Below are positions 32,195 through 41,774 of a DNA stretch of 64,000 bases, piece after piece. This DNA comes from Nocardioides sediminis (GTDB lineage Bacteria; Actinomycetota; Actinomycetes; Propionibacteriales; Nocardioidaceae), in the NCBI RefSeq assembly GCF_003047295.1, contig NZ_PZYZ01000005.1, forward strand, positions 62,001-126,000. The letters are read 5' to 3'. Under the pieces are notes generated by a model, which was given only the letters and a program-made list of their open reading frames with translations, was not told the DNA's origin and searched no databases. Within the stretch, counting starts at the first letter, position 1; each line of letters opens with the position of its first letter. Position numbers and translations under genes: made by a program.

Positions 32195-34372
32195 ATGTCC
32201 GACACCAGCGCTCTCACCACCACCGTCGGCGCCTCCGTCGAGGACGGTCCCACCGCCGAGCCGTTCGGACATCCCACCGAGACCTTCGACGTCGAGCCGC
32301 CCTACGTCCCGGATGCCGACGAGATCGCGGCCGTGGAGAAGTTCGACGACCGGTTCGTCGACCGGGAGCTCTCCTGGCTGCACTTCAACCAGCGTGTCCT
32401 CGAGCTGGCCGAGGACCCGTCGCTGCCGCTGCTCGAGCGGACCCGGTTCCTGGCGATCTTCGCCAGCAACCTCGACGAGTTCTTCATGGTGCGGGTGGCC
32501 GGCCTCAAGCGCCGGATCGCCGCGGGCGTGGCCGTGCGCGCGGCGAGCGGTCTCCTCCCCCGCGACCAGCTCCAGCAGGTCTGGGCCGGCAGCCGCGAGC
32601 TCATGGAGCGGCACGCGCGGGTCTTCAACCAAGACATCATCCCGGCGCTGCGCGGCGAGGGCATCGAGATCGTCCGCTGGTCCGAGCTGGACCGCGAGGA
32701 GCAGCGGATCTGCAAGAAGCTCTTCAAGGACCGCATCTTCCCGGTCCTGACCCCGCTCGCCGTCGACCCGGCGCACCCCTTCCCCTACATCTCCGGCCTC
32801 TCGCTCAACCTGGCCGTGGTCGTGCGCAACCCCCAGACCGGCACCGAGCACTTCGCGCGCGTCAAGGTGCCGCCGATCTTCAGCCGTTTCGTGCCGGTGG
32901 GCAACCAGCGCTTCGTGCCGCTCGAGGACGTCATCGGCGAGCACCTCAAGAAGCTCTTCCCGGGCATGGAGGTGCTCCGGGCCCACACCTTCCGGGTCAC
33001 CCGCAACGAGGACCTCGAGGTCGAGGAGGACGACGCCGAGAACCTCCTCAAGGCGCTGGAGAAGGAGCTGCTGCGGCGCCGCTTCGGGCCGCCGGTGCGC
33101 CTCGAGGTCGAGGAGTCGATGGACCCGACGGTGCTCGACCTGCTTGTCTCCGAGCTCGGCGTCAGCCGCGACGAGGTCTCGACCCTCCAGGGCCCCCTCG
33201 ACCTGCGCGGCCTCCACTCGATCGCCGACCTGCCGCGCGAGGACCTGAAGTACCCCGCCTTCCTCCCCACGACGCATCCCCAGCTGGCGGAGGTCGAGAC
33301 GGCCAAGCCGGTCGACGTGTTCGACGCCGTACGCCGCCAGGACGTGCTCCTCCACCACCCCTACGACTCGTTCGCCACCTCCGTGCAGCGGTTCCTCGAG
33401 CAGGCCGCGGCGGACCCCCACGTGCTGGCCATCAAGCAGACGCTCTACCGCACCTCCGGCGACAGCCCGATCATCGACGCCCTCGTCGACGCGGCCGAGG
33501 CCGGCAAGCAGGTGCTGGTGATCGTGGAGATCAAGGCCCGCTTCGACGAGTCCAACAACATCCGCTGGGCGCGCAAGCTCGAGCACGCCGGCTGCCACGT
33601 CGTCTACGGCCTCGTCGGCCTCAAGACCCACTGCAAGCTCTCGATGGTGGTGCGCGACGAGCCCGACGGCATCCGCCGCTACACCCACATCGGCACCGGC
33701 AACTACAACCCCAAGACCGCCCGGCTCTACGAGGACCTCGGCCTGCTCACCGCCGACCCCGCGGTCGGGGAGGACGTCGCCCACCTCTTCAACAACCTGT
33801 CCGGCATCAGCCGCAACACGACGTACGACGGGCTGCTCGTCGCCCCCGACAGCGTGCGCGACGGGCTCATCGCCCAGATCCACGCCGAGGTCGCCAACCA
33901 CCAGGCGGGCCGCGAGTCCGGCATCCGGATCAAGGCCAACTCGATCGTCGACGAGGCCGTCATCGACGCGCTCTACCTCGCCTCCCAGGCCGGCGTGCGC
34001 GTCGAGCTCCTGATCCGCGGCATCTGCGCGCTGCGCCCCGGCGTACCCGGCCTGTCCGAGACCATCCACGTCCGCTCGGTGCTCGGGCGCTTCCTCGAGC
34101 ACAGCCGGGTGTTCTGGTTCGCCAACGCCGGCGAGCCGCTGGCCTGGATCGGCTCCGCCGACATGATGCACCGCAACCTCGACCGGCGCGTGGAGGTCCT
34201 GGTGCGGCTGCCCGGGGTGCGCAAGGTCGCCGAGGTGGGGGCGCTGCTCGACCTGGCCTTCGACCCCGACACCTCGGCCTGGGAGCTGGACGCGGACGGG
34301 ACGTGGACCCTCAACGGCGGCTCGGTGCACCTCCAGGAGGCGCTGATCGCCCGGCAGCGGCGTCGTCGCTGA
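32195..34372 (+). CDS. ppk1: Polyphosphate kinase 1
   Basis: A 725-residue protein with all four PPK1 domains. [16 protein letters not shown] begins the N domain near residue 50; [19 protein letters not shown] follows; the catalytic region has [16 protein letters not shown] near 415, [21 protein letters not shown] near 505 (autophosphorylated His) and NNLSGISR. It makes polyphosphate from ATP reversibly. The ATG at 32195 has no ribosome site; CACACT seven bases upstream may be a -10 box of a leaderless message. Phosphate uptake genes follow, which fits phosphate storage. Confidence 0.95.
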   Translation: MSDTSALTTTVGASVEDGPTAEPFGHPTETFDVEPPYVPDADEIAAVEKFDDRFVDRELSWLHFNQRVLELAEDPSLPLLERTRFLAIFASNLDEFFMVRVAGLKRRIAAGVAVRAASGLLPRDQLQQVWAGSRELMERHARVFNQDIIPALRGEGIEIVRWSELDREEQRICKKLFKDRIFPVLTPLAVDPAHPFPYISGLSLNLAVVVRNPQTGTEHFARVKVPPIFSRFVPVGNQRFVPLEDVIGEHLKKLFPGMEVLRAHTFRVTRNEDLEVEEDDAENLLKALEKELLRRRFGPPVRLEVEESMDPTVLDLLVSELGVSRDEVSTLQGPLDLRGLHSIADLPREDLKYPAFLPTTHPQLAEVETAKPVDVFDAVRRQDVLLHHPYDSFATSVQRFLEQAAADPHVLAIKQTLYRTSGDSPIIDALVDAAEAGKQVLVIVEIKARFDESNNIRWARKLEHAGCHVVYGLVGLKTHCKLSMVVRDEPDGIRRYTHIGTGNYNPKTARLYEDLGLLTADPAVGEDVAHLFNNLSGISRNTTYDGLLVAPDSVRDGLIAQIHAEVANHQAGRESGIRIKANSIVDEAVIDALYLASQAGVRVELLIRGICALRPGVPGLSETIHVRSVLGRFLEHSRVFWFANAGEPLAWIGSADMMHRNLDRRVEVLVRLPGVRKVAEVGALLDLAFDPDTSAWELDADGTWTLNGGSVHLQEALIARQRRRR

Positions 34373-34452
34373 CGGTCCTTCCCCTCGACCCGGGCGCGGG
34401 AGCCCTCACGGGCCCCGGGACGCGCGATTGCAGTCGCGTGTGTGCGACCCCC

Positions 34453-34458
34453 TAGCAT
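34453..34458 (+). promoter_or_regulatory. Predicted -10 box of the DUF47-pit operon
   Basis: TAGCAT, preceded 19 bases upstream by TTGCAG (34428-34433), lies in the 122-base gap after ppk1. A small hairpin CGCGA/TCGCG (34424-34439) overlaps the -35 element. The resulting leader to the GTG at 34495 would be about 30 bases and includes the GGAG ribosome site. Confidence 0.4.
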
Positions 34459-34494
34459 GTGGGGCGTTCTTCTCCCCCTCACTCGGAGTTCTCC

Positions 34495-35112
34495 GTGCGT
34501 TTGAAATTCCGCCCTGTCGACGGTTCCTTCTACGACCTCTTCAGCGAGGCCGCCTCCCACCTCGTCGTGGGCGCCGGCCTGCTGGCCGAGATGCTCAGCA
34601 ACGGCAACGACCGCGAGGCCGTCGCGCAGCGCATGCGTGACGCCGAGCACAAGGCCGACGAGACCACCCACGCCATCATCCGGGCCGCGAACAGCACCTT
34701 CGTCACCCCGTTCGACCGCGAGGACATCTACGCGCTGGCCAGTGCGCTCGACGACGTCATGGACATGATGGACGAGGCCGTCGACCTGGTCCTGCTGTAC
34801 GACGTCACGACCCTGCCGGCCGAGACCTCGGAGCAGGTCGAGGTGCTGCAGCGCTGCGCCGAGCTGACCGCCGGCGCGATGCCCGGCCTGCGCACGATGG
34901 CGTCGCTCGACGAGTACTGGATCGAGATCAACCGCCTCGAGAACACCGGCGACCGCAGCTACCGCCGCATCCTGGCCGGTCTGTTCAACGGCGACCACGA
35001 GGCCCTCGAGGTCATCAAGCTCAAGGACGTGGTGGAGTCCCTCGAGGGCGCCATCGACGCCTTCGAGCGGGTGGCCAACATCCTGGAGCAGATCGCCGTC
35101 AAGGAGTCCTGA
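34495..35112 (+). CDS. DUF47 PhoU-like phosphate transport regulator
   Basis: A 205-residue all-helical protein from a GTG at 34495, six bases after GGAG. It starts RLKFRPVDGSFYDLFSEAA and holds the two PhoU-like three-helix halves with acidic metal-binding clusters (DREDIYALASALDDVMDMMDE near 80, NRLENTGDRSYRRIL near 145). DUF47 proteins are encoded beside Pit transporters and are thought to control them. Only 6 bases separate it from the pit gene. Confidence 0.92.
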   Translation: MRLKFRPVDGSFYDLFSEAASHLVVGAGLLAEMLSNGNDREAVAQRMRDAEHKADETTHAIIRAANSTFVTPFDREDIYALASALDDVMDMMDEAVDLVLLYDVTTLPAETSEQVEVLQRCAELTAGAMPGLRTMASLDEYWIEINRLENTGDRSYRRILAGLFNGDHEALEVIKLKDVVESLEGAIDAFERVANILEQIAVKES

Positions 35113-35118
35113 CCCCTG

Positions 35119-36114
35119 ATGGAAATCGCGATCATCGTCGCGGTCGTCGTCGTTGCGCTCGTCTTCGACTACACCAACGGCTTCCACGACGCCGCCAACG
35201 CCATCGCCACCTCGGTGTCGACCGGCGCGCTCACCCCGCGCGTCGCGCTCGCCATGGCAGCGATCATGAACTTCGTCGGGGCCTTCCTCGGGCAGAAGGT
35301 GGCCCAGACGGTCTCGGAGACGATCGACCCGGGGACCGGGACGCACGGCCTGGTCATCGTGATGTGCGGCCTGCTCGGCGCCATCACGTGGAACCTCATC
35401 ACCTGGTACTTCGGCCTGCCCTCGTCGTCCTCGCACGCCCTGATCGGCGGGCTCGTCGGTGCGGCCGTCGCCGCCGGCGCCACTGCGCACTGGGACGTCG
35501 TGCTGGAGAAGGTCGTCATCCCGATGTTCGTCTCCCCGGTCGTCGCGTTCAGCCTCGGCTTCGCGGTGATGATCGCGATCATGTGGATCTTCCGCAACGC
35601 GCACCCGACGAGGGCCAACCGCGGCTTCAAGGTCGCGCAGTCGGTCTCGGCCGCCGCGATGGCGCTCGGTCACGGCCTCCAGGACGCCCAGAAGACGATG
35701 GGCGTGATCTTCCTGGCGCTGCTCGCCGGCGGCTACGTCTCCTCGGGCGACCCGCTCCCGCTGTGGGTCATCTTCGCCGCCGCGGCCGCGATCTCGCTGG
35801 GCACCTGGTCGGGCGGCTGGCGGATCATGCGCACGCTCGGGCGCCGCATCATCCACCTCGACCCGCCCCGCGGCTTCGCCGCCGAGTCGGTCGCCGCGTC
35901 GGTGCTCTACACCACGGCGTACGCCTTCGAGGCCCCCATCTCCACCACGCACACCATCACCTCCGCGGTCATGGGCGTGGGCGCCACCAAGCGCCTCTCC
36001 GCCGTCCGCTGGGGCGTGGCCAAGTCGATCCTCACCGCATGGGTGCTGACCTTCCCGCTCGCCGCCCTCGCCGCGGCGCTCTGCTACTGGGTCGCGCGGA
36101 TCTTCCTCCCCTGA
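35119..36114 (+). CDS. pit: Low-affinity inorganic phosphate transporter (Pit family)
   Basis: A 331-residue membrane protein with about ten helices and the duplicated PHO4 signature: DYTNGFHDAANAIATSVSTG (residues 17-36) in the first half and the matching GHGLQDAQKTMG near 188 in the second; GLPSSSSHALIGG near 100 and APISTTHTITSAVMGVG near 275 are the paired serine/threonine loops. Pit carriers take up metal-phosphate with protons and are constitutive, complementing the PHO-regulated pst genes at 37524-41576. Confidence 0.93.
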   Translation: MEIAIIVAVVVVALVFDYTNGFHDAANAIATSVSTGALTPRVALAMAAIMNFVGAFLGQKVAQTVSETIDPGTGTHGLVIVMCGLLGAITWNLITWYFGLPSSSSHALIGGLVGAAVAAGATAHWDVVLEKVVIPMFVSPVVAFSLGFAVMIAIMWIFRNAHPTRANRGFKVAQSVSAAAMALGHGLQDAQKTMGVIFLALLAGGYVSSGDPLPLWVIFAAAAAISLGTWSGGWRIMRTLGRRIIHLDPPRGFAAESVAASVLYTTAYAFEAPISTTHTITSAVMGVGATKRLSAVRWGVAKSILTAWVLTFPLAALAAALCYWVARIFLP

Positions 36115-36154
36115 CGAACGCCACCTCCGGGGTCCCTCCCTCCCCCTCCGCTGG

Positions 36155-36216
36155 GTAGTTTGGGACGATCTGGGTGGTGGAACCGCGGTTTCACCTACGA
36201 GTTCGTCCCAAACTAC
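36155..36216. repeat. Long palindromic repeat, copy 1
   Basis: GTAGTTTGGGACGA (36155-36168) is a perfect inverted repeat of TCGTCCCAAACTAC (36203-36216). The interior contains a second near-palindrome GGTGGAACCG/CGGTTTCACC. The whole 62-base element can fold as one long hairpin. The right half CCTACGAG-TCGTCCCAAACTAC matches copy 2 (37409-37468) at 23 of 25 positions. It lies just downstream of the nuclease-like gene at 36263-37339. Confidence 0.8.
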
Positions 36217-36262
36217 GCGGGCGGCGGCATGCTCGAGCCCGAGATCCGCCGGACGGATCAGG

Positions 36263-37339
36263 TCAGGCCGCGCGACGGTTCCACAGCAGCCGCTCCCGGT
36301 CGTACGGCGTGAGCGCGCGCCGCTGCGCCACCGTCATCGTGGGCGTCCACCAGGACGGAAGGTCGGTCGTCCACCCGCGCCCGTCAGCACCGCGCCGCTC
36401 GGCCCGGCGGTAGGCCTGGCCCAGACGAGCGACGAACGCGCGCCGGTCGCCCAGGTCGCCGGCCATCATCGTCGCCGTCTCCAGGCCCAGGTCCCGGTAC
36501 GCCGCGTCCTTGGCCACGTCGCGCTGCCGCACCGAGCCCGCGAGGTGGAGCGCTCCGTCGTACTGCCCCACCACGCCGGCCACCGGGTCGACCAGGTCCG
36601 GTGTCCCGACGAAGCGCCCCGTCAGGTCGAAGACCGGCCAGTTGGCCAGCGGGCGCGCGAACCCGGCGCCGGTCCAGGTCAACCGCATGAGCGGCTCGGC
36701 CGGTGACCAGCTGTTCTCCTCCAGCTGCGGGAGCACCTCGCGGACCCGTTCCACGCCCTGCCGGGTCCCGAGCGCGCTGTCGACGTACGCCTCCAGCTCG
36801 GCCACCGACACCAGGTCGTGGAACGCCGCGAGCTCGAAGGCCACCACCGCGGCCTCGGCGTCGCGCGCCTTGCGCATCTCGTAGGCCACGCTCCACAGCG
36901 GATGTGTCACTCGCAGGCCGCGCACCCGGTGCAGCGCCGCCAGCGGGACGACCTCGCGCGAGACGACGATGCGGGAGTCACCCCGCAACGAATGCGTCGT
37001 ACCGGTGGCCAGCGGCACCGGCAGCGCCTCCTGGCGACGGCCAGTGCCCTCGAACCAGTGGCCACCCACCCACCGCAACGCCGCCCAACCGGTCACCGCC
37101 CCGTAGGAAGGCAGACGCGACGCCGCCTCGATGATGCGCTGGTCGACGGTCTGCTCGACGTACGCCGGGACCCACCGTCCGCCGCCCACCGCGCGGTAGG
37201 CGCCCGAGCGGGTCTGCCAGTCGGTCGGCCCGTCGTCGGCGCCGCGTCGTACTGGCCACGTCAGCCCCGGCGGCAGGCCCTCGCGGGGCCCGAGGCCTAC
37301 GACCGGCCAGGCGCCCGGGGTCCAGTGCGGTGAGGTCAC
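36263..37339 (-). CDS. AbiEi/DUF559-like protein with a nuclease-like C-terminus
   Basis: A 358-residue protein starting at GTG 37339. The N-terminal part (SGAYRAVGGGRWVPAYV, then AVTGWAALRWVGG) resembles the winged-helix region of AbiEi-type antitoxin proteins common in actinobacteria. The C-terminal part FVGTPDLVDPVAGVVGQYDG, followed by RQRDVAKDAAYRDLGLE, has the layout of DUF559/Vsr-like PD-(D/E)xK nucleases, but the expected acidic residue before YDG is Gln, which may mean loss of cleavage. No AbiEii toxin partner is adjacent. The gene is bracketed by two long palindromic repeats. Family assignment is by pattern memory, moderately sure. Confidence 0.6.
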   Translation of the reverse strand: MTSPHWTPGAWPVVGLGPREGLPPGLTWPVRRGADDGPTDWQTRSGAYRAVGGGRWVPAYVEQTVDQRIIEAASRLPSYGAVTGWAALRWVGGHWFEGTGRRQEALPVPLATGTTHSLRGDSRIVVSREVVPLAALHRVRGLRVTHPLWSVAYEMRKARDAEAAVVAFELAAFHDLVSVAELEAYVDSALGTRQGVERVREVLPQLEENSWSPAEPLMRLTWTGAGFARPLANWPVFDLTGRFVGTPDLVDPVAGVVGQYDGALHLAGSVRQRDVAKDAAYRDLGLETATMMAGDLGDRRAFVARLGQAYRRAERRGADGRGWTTDLPSWWTPTMTVAQRRALTPYDRERLLWNRRAA

Positions 37340-37408
37340 CCGCCGATGGTGGCCCGGATCCTCATATCACCGCTGAACTCATCCACAGGCCCCACTCCGC
37401 CCCCGGGA

Positions 37409-37468
37409 TAGTTTGGGATCAACTCGTAGGCGAGATGGCGATTCGACCTACGAGATCGTCCCAAACTA
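37409..37468. repeat. Long palindromic repeat, copy 2
   Basis: TAGTTTGGGA (37409-37418) pairs with TCCCAAACTA (37459-37468), and inside it CTCGTAGG (37423-37430) pairs with CCTACGAG (37447-37454), giving a 60-base element able to form a long hairpin. Its right half is almost identical to that of copy 1 at 36155-36216. It lies 70 bases upstream of the nuclease-like gene start and 55 bases from the pstB stop. Confidence 0.8.
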
Positions 37469-37523
37469 CCCGGCGAAGCAGGGTGGACGGACTACCCCGA
37501 GAACCGCGAGAGGACGGCGGGGG

Positions 37524-38303
37524 TCAGCCGAATCGTCCCGAGATGTAGGCCTCCGTCGAGTCGTTGTCCGGGTTCGCGAACATCTTCTGCGTCGAGTTGA
37601 ACTCCACGAGGTGCCCGGGCTGCCCGGCGGCCTTGAGGTTGAAGAAGCCGGTCTCGTCGGAGACGCGCGCGGCCTGCTGCATGTTGTGGGTGACGATGAC
37701 GATCGTGTACTCGGACTTGAGCTCGTGGATCAGGTCCTCGATCGCCGACGTCGAGATGGGGTCGAGGGCCGAGCACGGCTCGTCCATCAGCAGCACCTGC
37801 GGCTGTACGGCGATCGCGCGCGCGATGCACAGGCGCTGCTGCTGGCCTCCCGACAGCCCCATGCCGGGGCGGCCGAGCCGGTCCTTGACCTCGGTCCAGA
37901 GGTTGGCGCCCTTGAGCGAGCGCTCCACGATGTCGTCGGCCTCGGACTTCTTCATCTTGCGCGCGTTGAGGCGGTTGCCGGCGAGGACGTTCTCGTAGAT
38001 CGACATCGTCGGGAACGGGTTGGGCCGCTGGAAGACCATGCCGATCTGGCGGCGCACCTCGACGGGGTCCACGTGGTCGGCGTACAGGTCCTGCCCCTCG
38101 ACCACCACCTTGCCCTCGACGCGGGCGCCGGGGATCACCTCGTGCATGCGGTTGAGGGAGCGGAGGAAGGTCGACTTGCCGCAGCCCGAGGGGCCGATGA
38201 ACGCGGTCACCGACTTCGCCCTGATGGTCATGTTGACGCCCTCGACGGCCTTGAAGTCGCCGTAGTAGATGTCGAGGTCGGACACGTCGATGCTCTTGGC
38301 CAT
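37524..38303 (-). CDS. pstB: Phosphate ABC transporter ATP-binding protein
   Basis: A 259-residue ABC ATPase: Walker [16 protein letters not shown] near 35-49, Q-loop [18 protein letters not shown], signature [12 protein letters not shown] near 150, Walker [14 protein letters not shown] near 173 and the switch histidine IVTHNMQQ. The Q-loop sequence and length are diagnostic of PstB. It is the last gene of pstSCAB; no phoU follows, which differs from many operons, and the DUF47 gene nearby is not a substitute of proven role. Confidence 0.97.
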   Translation of the reverse strand: MAKSIDVSDLDIYYGDFKAVEGVNMTIRAKSVTAFIGPSGCGKSTFLRSLNRMHEVIPGARVEGKVVVEGQDLYADHVDPVEVRRQIGMVFQRPNPFPTMSIYENVLAGNRLNARKMKKSEADDIVERSLKGANLWTEVKDRLGRPGMGLSGGQQQRLCIARAIAVQPQVLLMDEPCSALDPISTSAIEDLIHELKSEYTIVIVTHNMQQAARVSDETGFFNLKAAGQPGHLVEFNSTQKMFANPDNDSTEAYISGRFG

Positions 38304-38344
38304 TGCAGTTTCTCTCGTCTCTTGCTGTCTCGGGTCGTCGGCCG

Positions 38345-39421
38345 TCAGCGGCCGGTCTTGGGCGTGAATCGGCGGCTGATGAAACGGGCCAGGATGTTGA
38401 GCGCCATCACGATGGCGATCAGCACCAGGGCAGCGCCCCACGCGCGCTCCTGGCCGAACTCCGGCGGGATGCCCGGCTGCATGTAGGAGTAGTAGATGAA
38501 CACCGGCAGCGTCGCCATCCGCTCGGCGAAGGCGTTGAAGTTCACCGAGTCGGTGTCGCCGGCGATGATCAGCAGCGGCGCGGTCTCACCCGCCACGCGC
38601 GCGACCGCCAGCGTCACGCCGGTGACGATGCCGGCCATCGCGGTGGGCAGCACGACCTTGGTGATCGTCCGCCACTTCGGGACGCCGAGCGCGTACGACG
38701 CCTCGCGCAGCTCGTCGGGCACGAGCTTGAGCATCTCCTCGGTGGAGCGCACCACGATCGGGATCATCAGGACCGACAGGGCCACGGCACCGCCGATGCC
38801 CATCCGCACTCCCGGCCCGAAGAACAGCACGAACAGCGCGTAGGCGAACAGGCCGGCGACGATGGACGGGATGCCTGTCATGACGTCCACCAGGAAGGTG
38901 ACCACGCGGGCGATCCGGCTCCCGGCGCCGTACTCGATGAGGTAGACGCCGGCCATCACCCCGATGGGGACGGAGATGATCGCGGCCCAGGCCGTGACGA
39001 TCACGGTGCCGATGATGGCGTGGTAGATGCCGCCACCCTCGCCGACGATGTTGCGCATCGAGTAGGTGAAGAACTCGGCCGACAGCACGGGCACGCCGTT
39101 GCTGATGACCTGCCACATGAGCGTGACCAGCGGGATCATCGCCAGGCCGAAGGCCGACCACACGAGGGCGGAGGCCAGCCGGTCCTTGGCCTTGCGGGGG
39201 CCCTCCACGGAGGAGGACCACACCGGCAGGGCGACCACGAAGATGACCACGGTCAGGACCACCATGGCCACCAGGCTCCAGCCGAGCAGGACCACGGGCA
39301 GGGCGGCGACGGCCAGCGCGACCACGGCCACGAGGACCGGGGCCCACGAGGGCAGCTGGGGCCGCGTCAGGGGGGCGTCGGGGATCGTCACGGGACGGAC
39401 GTCCTGGTCGGTGGCTGCCAT
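38345..39421 (-). CDS. pstA: Phosphate ABC transporter permease PstA
   Basis: A 358-residue permease with about eight membrane helices; the first two after residue 27 ([19 protein letters not shown]) form an N-terminal extension relative to E. coli PstA. The EAA loop is [22 protein letters not shown] near 240. FSYSMRN-like [19 protein letters not shown] is typical of PstA. It starts one base after the pstC stop and forms the channel with PstC. Confidence 0.95.
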   Translation of the reverse strand: MAATDQDVRPVTIPDAPLTRPQLPSWAPVLVAVVALAVAALPVVLLGWSLVAMVVLTVVIFVVALPVWSSSVEGPRKAKDRLASALVWSAFGLAMIPLVTLMWQVISNGVPVLSAEFFTYSMRNIVGEGGGIYHAIIGTVIVTAWAAIISVPIGVMAGVYLIEYGAGSRIARVVTFLVDVMTGIPSIVAGLFAYALFVLFFGPGVRMGIGGAVALSVLMIPIVVRSTEEMLKLVPDELREASYALGVPKWRTITKVVLPTAMAGIVTGVTLAVARVAGETAPLLIIAGDTDSVNFNAFAERMATLPVFIYYSYMQPGIPPEFGQERAWGAALVLIAIVMALNILARFISRRFTPKTGR

Positions 39422-39422
39422 G

Positions 39423-40355
39423 TCAGCGGCCCTCCTTGACCTGGCCACGGCCCGCGATGAGCCGGCCCAGGAAGTTGACGACGAAGGTGATGAGGAAGAG
39501 CACGAGGCCGCTGAAGATCAGCACGTTGACCTTGATGCCCGAGGCCTCGGGGAACCCGAGCGCGATGTTGGCCGCGATCGTCGAGGGGTTGACCGACGAG
39601 ATCAGGTTGATGGTGACCACGCCGGTGGCGGATAGGACCATGGCCACCGCCATCGTCTCGCCCAGGGCGCGTCCCATGCCCAGCATGACCGCCGAGATCA
39701 TGCCCGAGCGGCCGTAGGGGAAGACCGTGAGCCGGATCATCTCCCAGCGGGTGGCGCCCAGCGCGAGCGCCGCCTCCTGGTGGAGGACCGGGGTCTGGGA
39801 GAAGATCTCGCGGCAGATCGCGGTGATGATGGGCAGCGCCATCACGGCCAGCACGACACCGGCGGTCAGGATGGTGCGTCCCGAGCCGGAGGCCGGCCCC
39901 TCGAAGAACGGCAGGAACCCCAGGTTCTCGGCCAGCCAGCCGTAGGCCTGGCCGAGACGTGGTCCGAGGAACTCGATGCCCCACAGGCCGTAGACGACCG
40001 AAGGCACGGCGGCCAGCAGGTCGATCACGTAGCCGATCGGCTTGGAGAGGCGACGCGGCGCGTAGTGGGAGATGACCAGCGCGAGACCGATCGAGAGGGG
40101 TGCGGCCATGAGGATGGCCAGCGCCGCCGCCAGCAGCGTGCCGTAGATCAGGGGCCAGACGTAGAGGACGATGTTGTCCTTGCCGCCGAGCGCCCCGGAC
40201 TCGGCACTGAGCGCCGGGACTCCCTCGAGGGTCAGGAAGATCCCCACTCCTGCGAGAGCGACGAGGATCATCACGGCCGCGGCGGTCGCCAGGCCCTTGA
40301 AGACGGAATCGCCGCGGCGGGTCGTCGCCGGGCGGTCCAGGGGTACTGCAGTCAC
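39423..40355 (-). CDS. pstC: Phosphate ABC transporter permease PstC
   Basis: A 310-residue permease with six main helices. I chose the GTG at 40355, because GGAAGGA lies eight bases upstream; an ATG at 40364 would place that site directly against the codon. The EAA loop is QEAALALGATRWEMIRLTVFP near 195, followed by LGMGRALGETMAVAMV. DLLAAVPSVVYGLWGI near 115 is characteristic of PstC. A strong hairpin separates it from pstS. Confidence 0.95.
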   Translation of the reverse strand: MTAVPLDRPATTRRGDSVFKGLATAAAVMILVALAGVGIFLTLEGVPALSAESGALGGKDNIVLYVWPLIYGTLLAAALAILMAAPLSIGLALVISHYAPRRLSKPIGYVIDLLAAVPSVVYGLWGIEFLGPRLGQAYGWLAENLGFLPFFEGPASGSGRTILTAGVVLAVMALPIITAICREIFSQTPVLHQEAALALGATRWEMIRLTVFPYGRSGMISAVMLGMGRALGETMAVAMVLSATGVVTINLISSVNPSTIAANIALGFPEASGIKVNVLIFSGLVLFLITFVVNFLGRLIAGRGQVKEGR

Positions 40356-40408
40356 GCAGTGCATCCTTCCGGGTTCGGGGCCGTCAGCCGGCCCCGGTTG
40401 TCACCGAA

Positions 40409-40439
40409 GGGATCCCGTCGACGTCGTCGACGGGATCCC
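40409..40439 (-). terminator. Perfect 14-bp stem-loop between pstS and pstC
   Basis: GGGATCCCGTCGAC (40409-40422) and GTCGACGGGATCCC (40426-40439) pair perfectly around a three-base loop. Placed 28 bases after the pstS stop, it should stop part of the transcripts or shield the pstS 3' end, giving more binding protein than permease, as is common for binding-protein operons. Confidence 0.75.
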
Positions 40440-40466
40440 CCGATGGCTGTGTTCAGTGCTGATGGG

Positions 40467-41576
40467 TCACTCGGCCGAGATCGCCTCGACGATGCCCTGG
40501 GCCTCCTCGGCCAGGCTCGACGCGAGCGGGGCCGAACCGGCCTGCTCGGCCGCGACCTGCTGACCCTCGTCGCTGATGATGTAGCCCAGGTAGCCCTTGA
40601 CCAAGTCGGCGGTCTCCTGGTCGGCGTAGGTCTGGCAGGCGATGAGGTACGACGTGAGGACGATCGGGTAGACGCCCGACTCCTCGGTCTCGTAGTCGAG
40701 GTCGAAGGCCATGTCCACGTCCGGGCGGCCCTCGACGCGCGGGGAGACCTCGAGGATCTTGGCGGCGGCCTCGGGGGTCGGCGCCACGAACTCGTCGCCC
40801 ACCTGCACCGAGGCGACACCGAGGTCGCCGGCCTGGCTGGCGTCGGCGTAGCCGATGGTGTTGGTGCCGTTGGTGACTGCGGACACGACGCCGGAGGTGC
40901 CGTTGCCGCCCTCGCCGGCCTCGATCGGCCACTCGCCGACCTCACCGTGCGGCCAGGCGTCCTCGGCGACGGTGCCCAGGAAGTTGGTGAAGTTCTCGGT
41001 GGTGCCCGACTCGTCGGAGCGGTGCACGGCGGTGATGGGCGCGTCTGGGAGCTCGACGCCCTCGTTGAGCTCGGCGATCGCCGGGTCGTTCCAGTTCTTG
41101 ATCTCGTCGTTGAAGATCTGGCCGATGACCTCGGGGCTCAGGTTGAGCTCGTCGACGCCCTCGACGTTGTAGATCACCGCGATCGGCGAGACGTAGTTGG
41201 GGATCTCGATGGGGTCGCTGCCGCACTGCTCGGTCGCGGCGGAGAGCTCGCCCTCGTCGTCGGTGAGGTAGGAGTCGGAGCCCGCGAACGGGAAGCCGCC
41301 GGAGGAGAACTGCTCGCGACCGCCGCCCGAGCCGATCGGGTCGTAGTTGACCGTGACGTCAGGGTTGGCCTCCTGGAAGCCGGCGCGCCAGGCGTTCTGG
41401 GCGGCCTCCTGCGAGGAGGCGCCGCCGCCGGAGAGGGTGCCGGAGAGGCTGCTGCCCTCGGTGTCGCCGTTGGCCGAGGAGGTCTCGTTGCCGGCCGCGC
41501 AGGCGGAGAGGGACACGGCGAGGGCCAGCGCAGCGGCACCCGGGACGAACGCCGTGCGGAAAGAAGTGCGGTTCAC
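40467..41576 (-). CDS. pstS: Phosphate-binding lipoprotein PstS
   Basis: A 369-residue protein from a GTG at 41576 behind AGGAG. The signal peptide ends in the lipobox LSAC at residues 23-26. Mature-domain motifs GGGASSQEAAQNAW and IGSGGGREQFSSGGFPFAGSD near 80-100 and AVHRSDESGTTENFTNFL near 190 bind phosphate in PstS. It captures phosphate at the outer membrane face for PstCAB. A PHO box lies upstream. Confidence 0.96.
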   Translation of the reverse strand: MNRTSFRTAFVPGAAALALAVSLSACAAGNETSSANGDTEGSSLSGTLSGGGASSQEAAQNAWRAGFQEANPDVTVNYDPIGSGGGREQFSSGGFPFAGSDSYLTDDEGELSAATEQCGSDPIEIPNYVSPIAVIYNVEGVDELNLSPEVIGQIFNDEIKNWNDPAIAELNEGVELPDAPITAVHRSDESGTTENFTNFLGTVAEDAWPHGEVGEWPIEAGEGGNGTSGVVSAVTNGTNTIGYADASQAGDLGVASVQVGDEFVAPTPEAAAKILEVSPRVEGRPDVDMAFDLDYETEESGVYPIVLTSYLIACQTYADQETADLVKGYLGYIISDEGQQVAAEQAGSAPLASSLAEEAQGIVEAISAE

Positions 41577-41627
41577 TTCGTTGCTCCTGAGAGTCTGTGG
41601 GGAGATCTGTGGATGCTGACGTCGCCG

Positions 41628-41682
41628 AAGGTAGGCAGCACAGGTGACCGCGCACGGCGCCGCCGGTGAACGAGCGGTGAAC
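41628..41682 (-). promoter_or_regulatory. PHO-box promoter of pstSCAB
   Basis: On the minus strand GTTCACCGCTC is followed directly by GTTCACC (41682-41665): two 7-base units with an 11-base period, the exact form of the PhoP-binding direct repeat in actinobacteria. A degenerate third unit GGTCACC (41649-41643) lies 22 bases further. TACCTT (41633-41628) is a good -10 box, with the PHO box just upstream of the -35 position. Confidence 0.8.
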
Positions 41683-41774
41683 TCGGACGGGCCGACTGGC
41701 GTCGTACGGCCGGGGACGAGACGACGGTCACATGAACTCGTCCGCGGGACCTTGACGACGTCGGCCGCGCGGGT

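Noticed and set aside
32168-34330. 720-codon minus-strand open frame
   Set aside because: It is fully antisense to ppk1.
33973-35952. 659-codon minus-strand open frame
   Set aside because: It is antisense to ppk1, the DUF47 gene and pit, all of which have clear family motifs.
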